Part shown: positions 34,137 to 44,919 of the stretch, in pieces | How the letters are laid out: every line of letters begins with the position of its first letter | Position numbering within the stretch: the first letter of the stretch is position 1 | Assembly (NCBI RefSeq): GCF_000512565.2 | Contig: NC_089302.1 | Location: forward strand, 62,001 to 126,000 | Length of the DNA stretch: 64,000 nucleotides | Direction: 5' to 3' | From: Kwoniella dejecticola CBS 10117 | Taxonomy: Eukaryota > Basidiomycota > Tremellomycetes > Tremellales > Cryptococcaceae | Made by a program: the position numbers and the translations under genes | The notes under the pieces: generated by a model | The model's input: the letters and a program-made list of their open reading frames with translations, nothing else | Told to the model about the DNA's origin: nothing | Database searches by the model: none

Positions 34137-36021
34137 TTAGTGAAAAGTGGCAAACCCGATGTGCGCGGAGGGTATCATAAAGGAGATGTTCAACCAGCTT
34201 TCTTCGAGTGCTATGGAAGGTCCACAAGGGTCTAGGTCTAATACTTCTAAAGGCTGACCAAGAAGTGTGTCCAGCTTCTTTCTGTTTGCTTGTATAGTGG
34301 CGCGTGTGAAGTCCAGACTCGCATTCAGTCCTTTTTTTGTGTTGACGTTGACTGGCATTTCCGGACACTCGCTCATGGCACCTCGGTCCACTCGGGACAT
34401 GCACACTAGCAGGTCGTACTGTACACCATGCTTTCGCTCTCTGCATCTCCAAAGCAGACTGGAGCGAAGGCTTCACGAGATGTGGCTGACTTGTGCCAAT
34501 GCATCTACATGACCGATGGTGGATCCAGTCTCGCATTGATTGCGCTGCGTCTCAGTGGCGGCCAAGATATCGCATAACATATGAACATCCATCATGTATC
34601 ATGTAAAATGAACGGACCCAAACCTGGTTGGCTTGAGACAAGATCCCAGATGCAAATGAGCTTGCAAAGTTCTGCAGCGAGCAAGCGAGGTACAAACAGG
34701 TAGATATGACTATCAAGAGGCGCACCGTTTGGTATTTGGTCTGGTCTGATAGATCTCGGATTGAGCAGGAGCGAAGTCTGGGTGGAAATTCGAGATACCC
34801 CACGAAGCAACGTCTTCCCGATAGACATCCTTGAGGGGGAACCCGTCGACTGTCTCGATGGAGAAGTGGTGTCGAGTATCATCGGTGTCCAGGTCCTTAG
34901 CAGCGAGGTCAAACTCCAGCTCCGAAGTATATCGATCTGTGATTATCCTTAGAGTCTGCTGACATTTTGTGTCAAGTTCTCTGCATAGTCTGTACTCGTC
35001 GAGTCCTCCATCCGCGGCATCGGCATAAGGGGAAACAGGTTCTAAACGACTGAACTCCCTCGACAACTTCGTGCCGATCTTGTCGTAATACTCGTCGATC
35101 AGCGACTTTGCCGCAGAGTTGCGATCCGGATCCGAGGATGGCATTTGAATCATAGCGCACATAGTTCGGTTTGAGGGATAGAGCATATGACGTCTCTTGA
35201 GCCCTTGATCACCCACGGTCTCGCCGTCGACTTGCCTGTCCCCAACCAGCGAGTCAGCGATCCCTGCCACCACCCAGATGGCCGGTTCATGTGCCGCTTT
35301 GATTGACGTGCGGATTAAATTGGTCTTGTGACTGCTCCTTCAAGATACGCCCCACTGCCCTGGCGGATTGTTGACTGCCCTCTGACTGAGTGGCGAATGA
35401 CTCCAACGACAGCATTACAGTATTCCTGATGCCTGGTGGTCGATTGTGGAAGACGCTCGATAGACAAGCTGCACTCATCATGAAGAACTTCTGATCGATC
35501 AACCTTCGATGTTCCACAAATTCTGCCAAAGTTGAATCAGCACTTGGCCCATCTAGCACACCTCGAACGGTATCAATGGTCCCGCGGACCTCCTGCAAGT
35601 ATTTTTTCCAAGCTGCCAGACCTTCTTCGCCACGGTTTTCGGCTTCTGCTTGAACGTGGTAGGCTTGTCCCAGAACCACGGTGGGAATACTACCTCGCAA
35701 CGCTGTGCTGATAGCTGAACCCAAATTGCTCTCTATCGAGTTCAAGTTTCTTCTTCTCTCATCAGTCGGTGCATCGGCGTATCTCTTTCGACTGATGGAT
35801 AGGCATCTTGCAGGCGCGACATACCACTCGGACCCGATCAATTTGGGATAAGATGACCTTGCTTGGCAAGCGAGTACCTTGATACCGTCCCTCACGTCTC
35901 CGCTTGCGCTCTGGGGATCATACAGCTCCAGATTTCTGGGCACGGTCAAGGCTCCATCGATCTCCTTGCCCACGGAAGAATCGGAATGAGCCTGGGTTCC
36001 CGCATCAAATTCCACCCTCAT
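34137..36021 (-). CDS. hypothetical protein, five exons
   Basis: I do not recognise this protein. Exons 36021-35349, 35263-34726, 34660-34624, 34504-34420 and 34351-34137 join in phase to about 515 residues. The sequence is mostly helical, acidic and soluble: SLEAFVEHRR-like helices, a central RELDTKCQQTLRIITDRYTS helix (about 300-320), and a well-formed C-terminus (KKGLNASLDFTRATIQANRK, LEVLDLDPCGPSIALEES). No membrane segment or known active site is visible. The first and third introns have rival splice sites, chosen here only by phase, and the last three exons rest on frame continuity alone; they could instead be a separate small gene. It sits just upstream of the single-exon orphan on the same strand. 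Confidence 0.45.
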
Positions 36022-36662
36022 GCCTCAGGGGTCACGATCAATTGACGGCATGGTAGTTCAGTGATTGCCACTCTGTGGGATTGATATGTACTATAGTTGA
36101 GGGGATTGGCCTTTACTGTACCATCCGCGATTGGTCCAAATCCTGTACGGTGGACGATTTATGTATGCGAAGATATGGCTATAACGGACCCGGTGGCAGC
36201 CTGCTTTTAAACAGCAGACAAAGGAGGTCCATGTGCCTATCATAATTATTGCTTCGTTCTTTGTCCAACGTCACAGGGGAGTCCTGCAATGCAGGTTGCG
36301 TAGCTTGCTTCTGCGTGACGAAAAAGGGCGGGCGGTTGGTGACGCCTCTGGCATGCGAAGCACATCAGTCAGAGGAAGAGCTATGCCTGCATGCTTGTCA
36401 TCATACTCGCTGCACAGCAAGATGGTGTATAGAGGAGAGTGACGTGATAAATTGTGTCATACATACATTGCATTGTACAAAATTCTAATCTCTACAAATC
36501 CTCATTTGACTGCCTCACGAGCATGGATCCCCCAACTTGGCCTGGCATTTCCACCACTAAAATTGTCTGAGCTTGTTGCACTCAATCCCTTATCGGTCTA
36601 TTTCTGGCGTGGGAACTCTGATCTGGTGCATCGCTGCAACCCTGTTGGGAATCAATCCAGAT
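36022..36662. other. intergenic
   Basis: This 641-base region holds the promoter of the five-exon orphan and the 3' flank of the HSL-family esterase. No gene is seen. Confidence 0.45.
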
Positions 36663-39352
36663 TCACTGCAGATCATCCTCATCTTCCCCCAAAACACCCA
36701 TACTCCTAACCTCTCCTTCCGGATCAATGACCGTAGTCGTATTCGCCGCTCCTCCTTCTACGTACCCCTCAACAAGCTCGAAGATATCTGAATGACTCTT
36801 ACTTCTCGCTCGTGTGCTCGGCGTTCCATGCGCCGAAGAAGATATGCTCATACCCCTCAGTCTCTTCCTTATTGAGGGCGTGGGCGAAGTTGGATTACTC
36901 GGTGTCCGTGCTCCCGTCGATTGAGCTGGTGAGACATGCAATGAATATGTCGTTCGTCTTCTGCTATGACCATGATTGTGGGTGTGATGCTGCGTACCGA
37001 AGTAGTTGGTTGCGGATGTCGAACTGGGTGTGGGCGATAATGGTGAAATCCCATGATTGTGCGAATGTGCTTGTTGGGAAGATGGGACGTTGGTGATCGA
37101 CCTTCGCAATCTCGGGAGAGTGTGTGGGCCGTCGAAGGGTAATGCATGGTTTGATTGTGGGAAAGGGATTCCGCTCAAGTCTAAGCCTAACTCAGAAGCT
37201 GACGCTTGGAAGGGCGTACGGGATTTAGGTGTTGGTGTGATTGACCTTGACCTTGACCTTGACCTTGACGTTGAGCCCTGCACGTTGGTACCGATATCTT
37301 TGGATTGGACATCGGCGGGTAATGAATCTAGATCGACAGTCGGTCCATTGTCGTCCAGTGTATTTCCTGCCCCTTGAGGTTCACCGATGTCTAGTGCCAA
37401 AGCACTCGCTTTAGGTGTCCTCAACCTGCTCGCTCTGTAATCTTGAGCAGCATCGATCTCACTAGGAATTACCTCGGTCTGATTAGATGTATTGGCCACA
37501 CCCAGCTCGTCCCCATCTCCAGAGACCACCCTCGGCGAAGTTTCCATCTCGGCTTCGACTTCTTTGTTGAGGCGTCCGAGGACCTCCTCTTCCTCTATAG
37601 CCGGTAAAGTCTGACAAACCCATTTGCCGACATTGTTGATGGCAGCTGTTGTAGCTGGTAAGAACGAGAACATCTGGAAGACATGGACCATATCCTCGTA
37701 CAGCTCATGGGTGACGTGTACACCCGCTAGAGTCGCTTTGTGAGCCAATAAGGTGATCTCGTCCCGCAGTACCTCTGAGTCTCCAGACTGAATGAGCATA
37801 GGGGGTAAGCCGGACAAGTCGCCAAATAAGGGTGAGGCGTATGGGTGCGTGAGGTAACTCGTTATGCCCTTTGGTCCAAGATAACAAGCCACGGGATTGA
37901 GGTGGTCTAGACGCGAGTTGAGACATGAGCACTCCCGATTGCAAGCATGAGATATGGAGCAGCCGACTCACCATCCGCCTCCGGTCGAGGGACCACATCT
38001 GTAGCTGCATTCTCATCCCAGCTCCCGCAACTCATGGTCAGATCCACCCAGGGACTCATGAGTACCAATCCTGCAGGCAGCTTGTATCCCTCGTCCCGCA
38101 AGTACATGCACAGCGCTAACGACAAGCCTCCACCGGCCGAGTCTCCTGCTATGATGATATTTTCCGGCGGTATCGACAGCGGAGGTGCTAGCAGGCGGAG
38201 ATAGCCATGAAGTACATCGTGAAGAGGAAGCGGAAAGACGTGCTCAGGTGCTAAGCGATATGTGATGGCTGAGGATATGGACAGAGTATTAGTCAATATG
38301 TTTATGATTTTCCGCGAAGTCCTCTCGGCAAGCTGGACAATGTACTCACCGAATACCCTAGCATTACAACTTTTGCTCACGCCGATAGTGATCAATCTGT
38401 GGGTAGCAGCGTTGCCCACGTAATAAGCCCCACCATGGACGTAGTATATCACTCTTTCGCCTGTCCTGTCCGATTCTGAGTCGGTCGTTGGGGTAGTTGT
38501 ACTATTAGTCGAATTGCTGCGATTTGTCCTTTGCGGTGAGGGTGAAGGGTGAGATCCATTAATGGGATTCGAGGATGATGATGATGGGACGAAGGGGTTG
38601 ATATTTGACTTGGGATGTGAGGTTGTAGATGGTGACGATGCAGATTGGAATGAGTGTGTTTCTGATGTAGGGGGCAGGGAATTGATCAGACCGCTATGTT
38701 TGATAGGTGTTGTCGACCTGGATGAAGTCGAAGAAGATTTCCTCTTTGTCTTGGTAGTATTATTTCTTGATCTATTCCTAGCTCTCCTTTCAGCTTTCAG
38801 GCGTTTCCAAACATCCGTCCCGACTACCCATTCCCCCGATAATTCCCTCTGACCGTCCTCTTCCTTATCCAGATACCCCAAGAATCCGCGGGCGATCTCC
38901 TTGCCCTTCTTCAAGGGGACTTTGAAGGTAATCGGCGTAACGACCGCATCTCCAGGTAAGGGGACTAAGAAGTGCAGCGAGATGAATCGCCTGACGAGGA
39001 CTATATCCGCTAAGGATGAATGATCCGCTATGTTCCTCATGAAAGAGGTGATGAATGTCATTCTATATCCCCATGATTTCCGCTTGGGCCCGAATATGAA
39101 ATGGCTCAACAGGTTGAAATACACATGAAGGCCCTTGGTGAGTAGGAACCGGATGAAGAGCCACCATGTTGGTAATGTCCATGTGAACGGGTTGGAGGAT
39201 GTTGGAGGAGGTAGTCGTTGAGTGAGCGACGGGTCCACCCTGGATGAAGGCGGGATGGGTGATGGTGCTCGGAGGGGATATTCAGAGGTGAAGTTCTTCA
39301 GGAGGTGCTTGACAGGAAGCGGCTGTGCGGAATGAAGTTGTTTCGTAGCCAT
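36663..39352 (-). CDS. alpha/beta hydrolase, hormone-sensitive-lipase family
   Basis: A lipase/esterase of the alpha/beta-hydrolase-3 (HSL) family, with 847 residues in three exons (39352-38350, 38268-37972, 37906-36663). The oxyanion-hole HGGAYYVG begins at His306, the nucleophile Ser378 lies in AGDSAGGG, the acid is probably Asp482 (SGDSEVLRDE) and the base His508 (EDMVHVFQMF). A hydrophobic helix near residues 58-85 (WWLFIRFLLTKGLHVYFNLL) suggests membrane association. The catalytic domain is split by a Ser/Thr/Asn-rich insert of about 110 residues before the HGG motif, and a disordered tail of about 300 residues follows the catalytic His, with an Arg-Ser repeat encoded by a six-base repeat at 37243-37269. 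Likely substrates are acyl esters such as steryl esters or acylglycerols (inferred from the family). Confidence 0.85.
37243..37269 (-). repeat. GGTCAA hexanucleotide repeat in esterase
   Basis: This in-frame tandem repeat encodes alternating Ser-Arg in the disordered tail of the HSL-family esterase. Confidence 0.7.
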
Positions 39353-40106
39353 CTCTACTCGTTTTGTCCATCACTATATCAACTTGTATACGAACTTGAG
39401 GATGATTGGTTGTACCATTGGACTTGAAGATGACCCCAGGGATCTGTGCTGATGTCGTCCCGCTACACCGCTTGAAGCTTGAAGAGGTTCTTGCTCGATT
39501 CCGGGTGGATTCCTGGCGAGATGAGTGTGCTTTGCTTTTGATGATAGCAGAGCGGTTATGATGGCGCAGCAATGAGAGGATAGTACCGAGACAGTAAGGT
39601 CTACGATGTTATGTTAAATTATGTTGTTGGTATTCGCTGGTCTGCGATTTGCGGTAATGAATGGGTGAAATGTTGTTGACCAGTCGCGTGTCAGCTAATT
39701 AATAACAGAGTTTAAAGTTGAAGCTAGAATAGAATATCATTGCTTGCTTGCGGGGCAACTTGACGAGGATGTTTCCAGGGGATCCGCCGACCTCGTACTT
39801 CGGAAGAGCGATGAGCTTGTGGATGAAGAGGGCTACCGGATCGATCACGGAAAGTGAGATGACAGAGTGGTCTTTGATACAAATGCCAAAAGCAGACAAT
39901 AAATCCATCCATCCTCTAGCTTGCTTCTTCCGGTCCGAACAAGACATGCGTCAACGACACAACACGTGATATCGCTGTACGTAGTAGACAATGATGCAAC
40001 AATTGAGTAATGCATACAACATTCCTTCACCGTCTATATCCTGTATCAACCATGTTATACCTTATCACAAGGGGATATGGTACATTTGCCCGGATGAGAG
40101 CGTAGA
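39353..40106. other. intergenic
   Basis: This region holds the esterase promoter and the 3' flank of TAH18 over 754 bases. Only short unpatterned ORFs are present. Confidence 0.5.
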
Positions 40107-42500
40107 CTACCAGCTCTCTTCCCCTCCTCTCTTCTCCTCGAACATTCTCTCTATATACTCTTTCGCTTCTTCCTCACTAAATGTCCCGGCGCCTTCCGTA
40201 CTGATACACCAAGCTAAAGCTTCTCTGACTTCTCGAGGCATAGCATTCGACGAGCCAGAAATGAATACATAACCCCCTTTCTCGACTAACCATTCGTGCA
40301 CTTCCTCCTTGTTTTCCTTGATCAGATGCTGGACATACACCTTCTCCTCTTGATCCCTGCTGGCTGCAATTTGGATGTTCATGCCCATCTCGCCGTATTT
40401 CTGCCATTCGGACGAAAAGTAGAAATCGGCATATTTCGATCGACAGCCAAAATATAATGCGGTGTCTACACAGTCACACTGATCAGTCGACCGCGACCGT
40501 AGTCATTTTCTGGAGATGTTCACTCACTGTCGATGGCCCCTTGAGCCACTCTAGCTTCTACAAATGCCCGCATAGGTGCAACACCGGTCCCGGGTCCGAC
40601 CAGTATCACAGGTATTTCGGGATCTAGCGGCAAGTATAACGTCGGTGGTGAGATGTGTATCGGAATTCGGGAGCCTTGAAGTATTAGCTGAATTAGCTAT
40701 GGGATCACACCTGTCTGTCCTGCAAAGTTCCGAACGACTCACCGACAGACAAACTATCAAGCCATTGGGAGCACAGTCCTCTTCTGGGTATCTTCAGATT
40801 GGTCTTGTACTCCACAAGCGCTACCAAGAGCTGTACTTTGCCTGGATGTGCCTGGATGAATCATCGTCAGTGTCAGCCTTTTTGTGTAGTGGGATCAATG
40901 GGAAAAGGACTCGACATACCTCGAATGAACTGGCTATTGAGAATTGCCGTCTCCGCAACGGAGGCAAAATCTCCAGTATGTGGGATAACGGTATTTTTGT
41001 CTGCCTGAAGTCTGCCAGAGTCTCCACTATAGACCTCGAAGGTCGAGTTGCATACGTATGTATCTCGTCCTGCACATTTGACTAGCGTGTGAGTGATGGT
41101 TCTATCCAGACCATGGACATGTCTCGATACTCACAGGATCATCGATAAATTCGTCTAGCCTTTCCTGTTCCCGCTCATCAGACGATAGCCGCCGCAGCCA
41201 CTCGAAAAAGCTTTTCCGGGGCGAACAGCGTATATCCAAGTGATTGGTCAATAACGATCGCAATGTTGTAGGTTTACCGGAAGGGGGTAGGTGTTGAGGT
41301 AATGATTGTTCTACAACACCGCGTCGCGCAAAGCGGTCAGCCTCGATCTCCCTAACAGAGTGCTATGATGTCCGTTTTTCCTGAACTTGTGAGAAGTAGA
41401 AAGGTTGACTCACCCTGCAGTAGAGATTTTACAGTCATTGGTATATCCGCTTGCGATTCCAGATCCATCAATTCCAGAAACATGGTCACGTCTTCTTCGC
41501 TTGACTGCGGCTGCAGCGAACAAATCGATCCGGGCAAGTATGGCTCACTGCGGTACACAGTCAGTCTATTTGCCCGTGCAGCATAGTATGTCATGGTGGT
41601 TAAGACTTCTCAAAAGAGAGTGGGTCTCACTGTACACACATGTCATCATCCTCGAATTCTAGCTCGATTTCCCTTACATCCTGCCACCAATCCCCCTTTG
41701 TCACTCTTTCGTTCTTCCGCAGCGTGGCCCATACCCAATCATCAGGCTTCACCCACCCATCATCGTGATGCCGTATCATATCTTCCACTCTTGTAGGTGC
41801 TGCACAGCCATTAGGGATGTCCGATATCGATAATTTGTCCAGGGGTATGTCTAGTCCATTCTGCTTCGACGAAGTAGCTATCGGCGTCAAAGAATATATC
41901 GGCGGTGGTAGATCTGTACTTTCAAGTGGTGTGTAGTCCGGTATGATGGGTAAGTAAGGTAGGAAGGTATCGAGTGTCTCTTTCAGCCAAGGTATCAAAG
42001 CGTCTTCGATTCTGCGATGTGTATTGCGTTTTATCAGATCTGAACTACTTGAGCTGTGTCCAGCGAATCTACGAAAATAAGGGATAGACGAAGACCTACC
42101 CATTAGGAGACCTCTCATCACCCCAGCCATATCCACAAAGCTTATTTCCTCCTAGATCCTCCATGCGTCTAGCCAGTATCTTCCCCGCATAACAAAATCT
42201 CTCGTACGAACTATCCCCCAAGCCAAACAGCGTAAAATGGACGTCCTCCAGTATATCTTTAGGCAGATTCGCTCGTAGCAAAGCTTTCCATAAGCTCGTC
42301 ATTGCAGGTGGAGGATCCCCTCGACCATGAGTTGAAGTGATCAGGATGATGAGGGGTACATGGATGAGCGACTGGATAGGGAATGTTTCCATCGATTGAC
42401 AAGTGATCTTTCGGCCTTTTGATCGGAATGATCGAGCGACTCGTTCGGCGACATCTTGAGCGTTCCCCGTCTCGGAAGCGTACAGTATCAGAGGTATCAT
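40107..42500 (-). CDS. TAH18: NADPH-dependent diflavin oxidoreductase Tah18
   Basis: Tah18 passes electrons from NADPH through FAD and FMN to Dre2, the first step of cytosolic iron-sulfur protein assembly. Eight exons (42500-42100, 42011-41631, 41547-41414, 41310-41135, 41069-40920, 40851-40743, 40674-40528, 40465-40107) give 618 residues, matching the yeast length (623). Domain order is complete: N-terminal flavodoxin (YASETGNAQDVAERVAR, TSTHGRGDPP, FGLGDSSYERFC), FAD/connecting domain ending in RRRQFSIASS, and NADPH domain with VGPGTGVAPMRAF, LYFGCR and GGYVFISGSSNAMP. The chain ends in Trp, the conserved aromatic that stacks on the flavin. It is divergent from the ARMT1-like gene, with 333 bases between. 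Confidence 0.95.
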
Positions 42501-42833
42501 TGGGCGTAAAAGCAGTAGCTGCGCCAGACCCAGCTGGCTGATTCTGTGATAGGTGCAGGTTGATCTAGAGAGGATTGTTCAGGCCAGCATGAATGTTGCG
42601 TTGTAGAAGGGGAAGGAGAAATCCGAAAATGCTCTACCTCCACTGTACAAGCGGAATCGGCTAAACTGTTAAACTGTTAATTCGCCTGACCTGAAATGAA
42701 ACATGCTATGACACGTTGAGCGAGAGGGAGGGAATTCATGACTTTTCTTTCGATGTTCCTTCTCTAAACATCACTCTTCACGCAGACTAATCAGAGCCTA
42801 CCCAGCCGAGTGAAAGAGGAGAGCATACCCAGA
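42501..42833. promoter_or_regulatory. divergent promoter of TAH18 and ARMT1-like gene
   Basis: The 333 bases between two divergent start codons hold both promoters. No motif I can name. Confidence 0.45.
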
Positions 42834-44767
42834 ATGCCATTCCCAGGTCTATTCAAACTCCCTTACGACCGCTGTTCGCCCAAGGAGAAAAAGGGATTCG
42901 CCTATACTTCCCTGGTGAAAAGATGGCCTGTCGTACTCACCAACATCGTCTCGGCAGTATCCAATGTCAACCACGAGCTTCACATGAACCCAGATGCCAA
43001 TTCTGAAGCGAAGCTTGTCGAGGGAAAGAAAATCATCAGTCAAATCAGCCAAATGAAATATGATATGGGACACAACGCCGCTTTGACACCTATAGAGAAC
43101 GACGGCGATATCAATAGAGAATGCTATAATGATGAGCTGAGGACGTATCCTGATGAGGACTGTAGATGGGGGACGATGAATTGGCTTTATGCGGAATGTT
43201 ATATGTTCGTGCATCCCCTGTCCTTCGCTTTCACTTGCTTACTTTGTTTCCTCCCTGCCTTCCTTACTAATCTATCTCGCTCCCGCTACACATGCTAAAC
43301 CTCCTCGTCTTTCCAGGTATCGAAGATTGAGGAGCTACTTCGCCTCTACAGTTCACTGGAAAGAATACGATCCCTTCTTCGAGCAAAAAGCCGAGACCTA
43401 CAAATCCAGCTCCGTCGCCATTGTCCACCTCGCCAAAGCTATGAACCAAGCCGTCCAAGAGACAGACGATTTGTCGCAGAATTACGAGGCTGAGGGATCC
43501 GCATTAGAAATTGCCTTCTTGGAGATGATTCAAGCTGACCTATGGGGAAATGCGACTGATCTGTCCTTATTGGTGGATCTCAAATACGAAGATATCCAGA
43601 AACTCCAAGCTGTCGGTTCTGCCGCTCAGCAAGAACAAGCCAAGAATATCCTCAGGAATGACTTGCCCAGAGTATGGTCATACCTAAAAACCGTCAAAAA
43701 CGGCAGAGTCGATATTATATTGGATAACGCCGGATTTGAATTGTTCACGGATCTTATCCTCGCGGACTTTTTGGTTTCTTGTACGCCATTCGTGGATACA
43801 GTTGTCTTCCATCCGAAGGCTATTCCATGGTTTGTCTCTGATGTCTTACCCTATGACTTCACGTGAGTTTCACTACCGAAATCCTTCTGTCCCATTCGAT
43901 ACGATCCTCATCCCAATCAGCCAGACATGGGTCACCGTTCTCAAAAGCTGACAAGAGAGTCATATCACTGGTGTTTCATTCGTCATGTACAGCTGGGCCA
44001 TCGATTCCCTTCTCGACTCCTCATTCTTCGCCTCACACGCTTCCACCCCTCTATCACCAGACGATCTAGCGTCATTATCAGCCTTAGCCAGTCGATGGAA
44101 ACGATATTTGGACTCTGGCAAATTCAAGCTCTCCGTACCTGCAGACACCAAACTTGGTAAAGCGACTCCGCTTGGTCGATTCTGGACGACGCAGTACGCG
44201 TTCCAGGACTTACCAGAGGTTGCTCCCGGTACGCTCGACGAATTGAGGAAGAGCGACTTGGTGATTTTCAAAGGAGATCTCAATTACAGGAAGTGAGTAT
44301 ACACCTTGTCTCACGAATACGGGATGTTTCGCTTGATCTTACATTCTACGTATACGAAATACTTATGCTGATTGATCTTGTTTGTCTGATGCACAGATTG
44401 GTAGGAGACGCTTGGTGGCCTACTACAACACCTTTTGAAGAAGCGCTCGGCCCACTCGCGGGCAAAATCACCTTGTTGAGTTTGAGAACAAATAAGGCGG
44501 ACACGGTGTAAGTGCTCGGTCCTTGAGCGGTTGATAGTCTAGCGGAAAGTCAATGTAAGGATTGCGGCTGATGTCGTGTCATCTCTATGCAGTGTCGGGC
44601 TGGAAGAGGGCGTAGCGGAACGTTTGGACAAAGAAGCTCCAGATTGGAGAATATCCGGGAAGTGAGTCGGTTCGCCATCTGGAATCTTCACTGGTGGGGG
44701 TAAGGCAAAGCTAACTTGAATGATCAGGTACGCGGTCGTCTCATTCTCTGAGAGGCGAAGGAGATAA
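42834..44767 (+). CDS. ARMT1/DUF89-family damage-control phosphatase
   Basis: A metal-dependent phosphatase of the DUF89/ARMT1 family; fungal and plant members dephosphorylate damaged sugar phosphates, and the human protein was also described as a carboxyl methyltransferase. Six exons (42834-43204, 43317-43862, 43993-44292, 44397-44507, 44593-44661, 44728-44767) give 478 residues. The metal-site motif ILDNAGFELFTDLILADFLL-like block is present, with Asp260-Asn261; KAIPWFVSD and, further on, FKGDLNYRKLVGD (the second conserved Asp-Asn/Lys block) follow. The N-terminal all-helical part (RWPVVLTNIVSAV, ECYMYRRLRSYF) is typical. The exon 1 donor is GTTCGT, a weak site, but only it restores the ECYMYRRL block. 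No targeting signal is seen, so a cytosolic enzyme is likely. Confidence 0.9.
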
Positions 44768-44919
44768 AGCGATGAGGACAAACACCTTGACAATTATAGA
44801 ATATGCATATGCATCAAATAGAGTATAGATCATCCAGCCTTTCTCCGATATCCGTCGACAACCGACCATTTCGCCTCCTATGGTCTGTTTTTGAGGGCGC
44901 CCTAAAGTAAAGTCGGTAT

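Noticed and set aside
33955..34536. 193-codon minus-strand ORF
   Set aside because: Arg/His/Ser-rich composition typical of a shadow frame; another frame in the same bases joins in phase with the upstream orphan.
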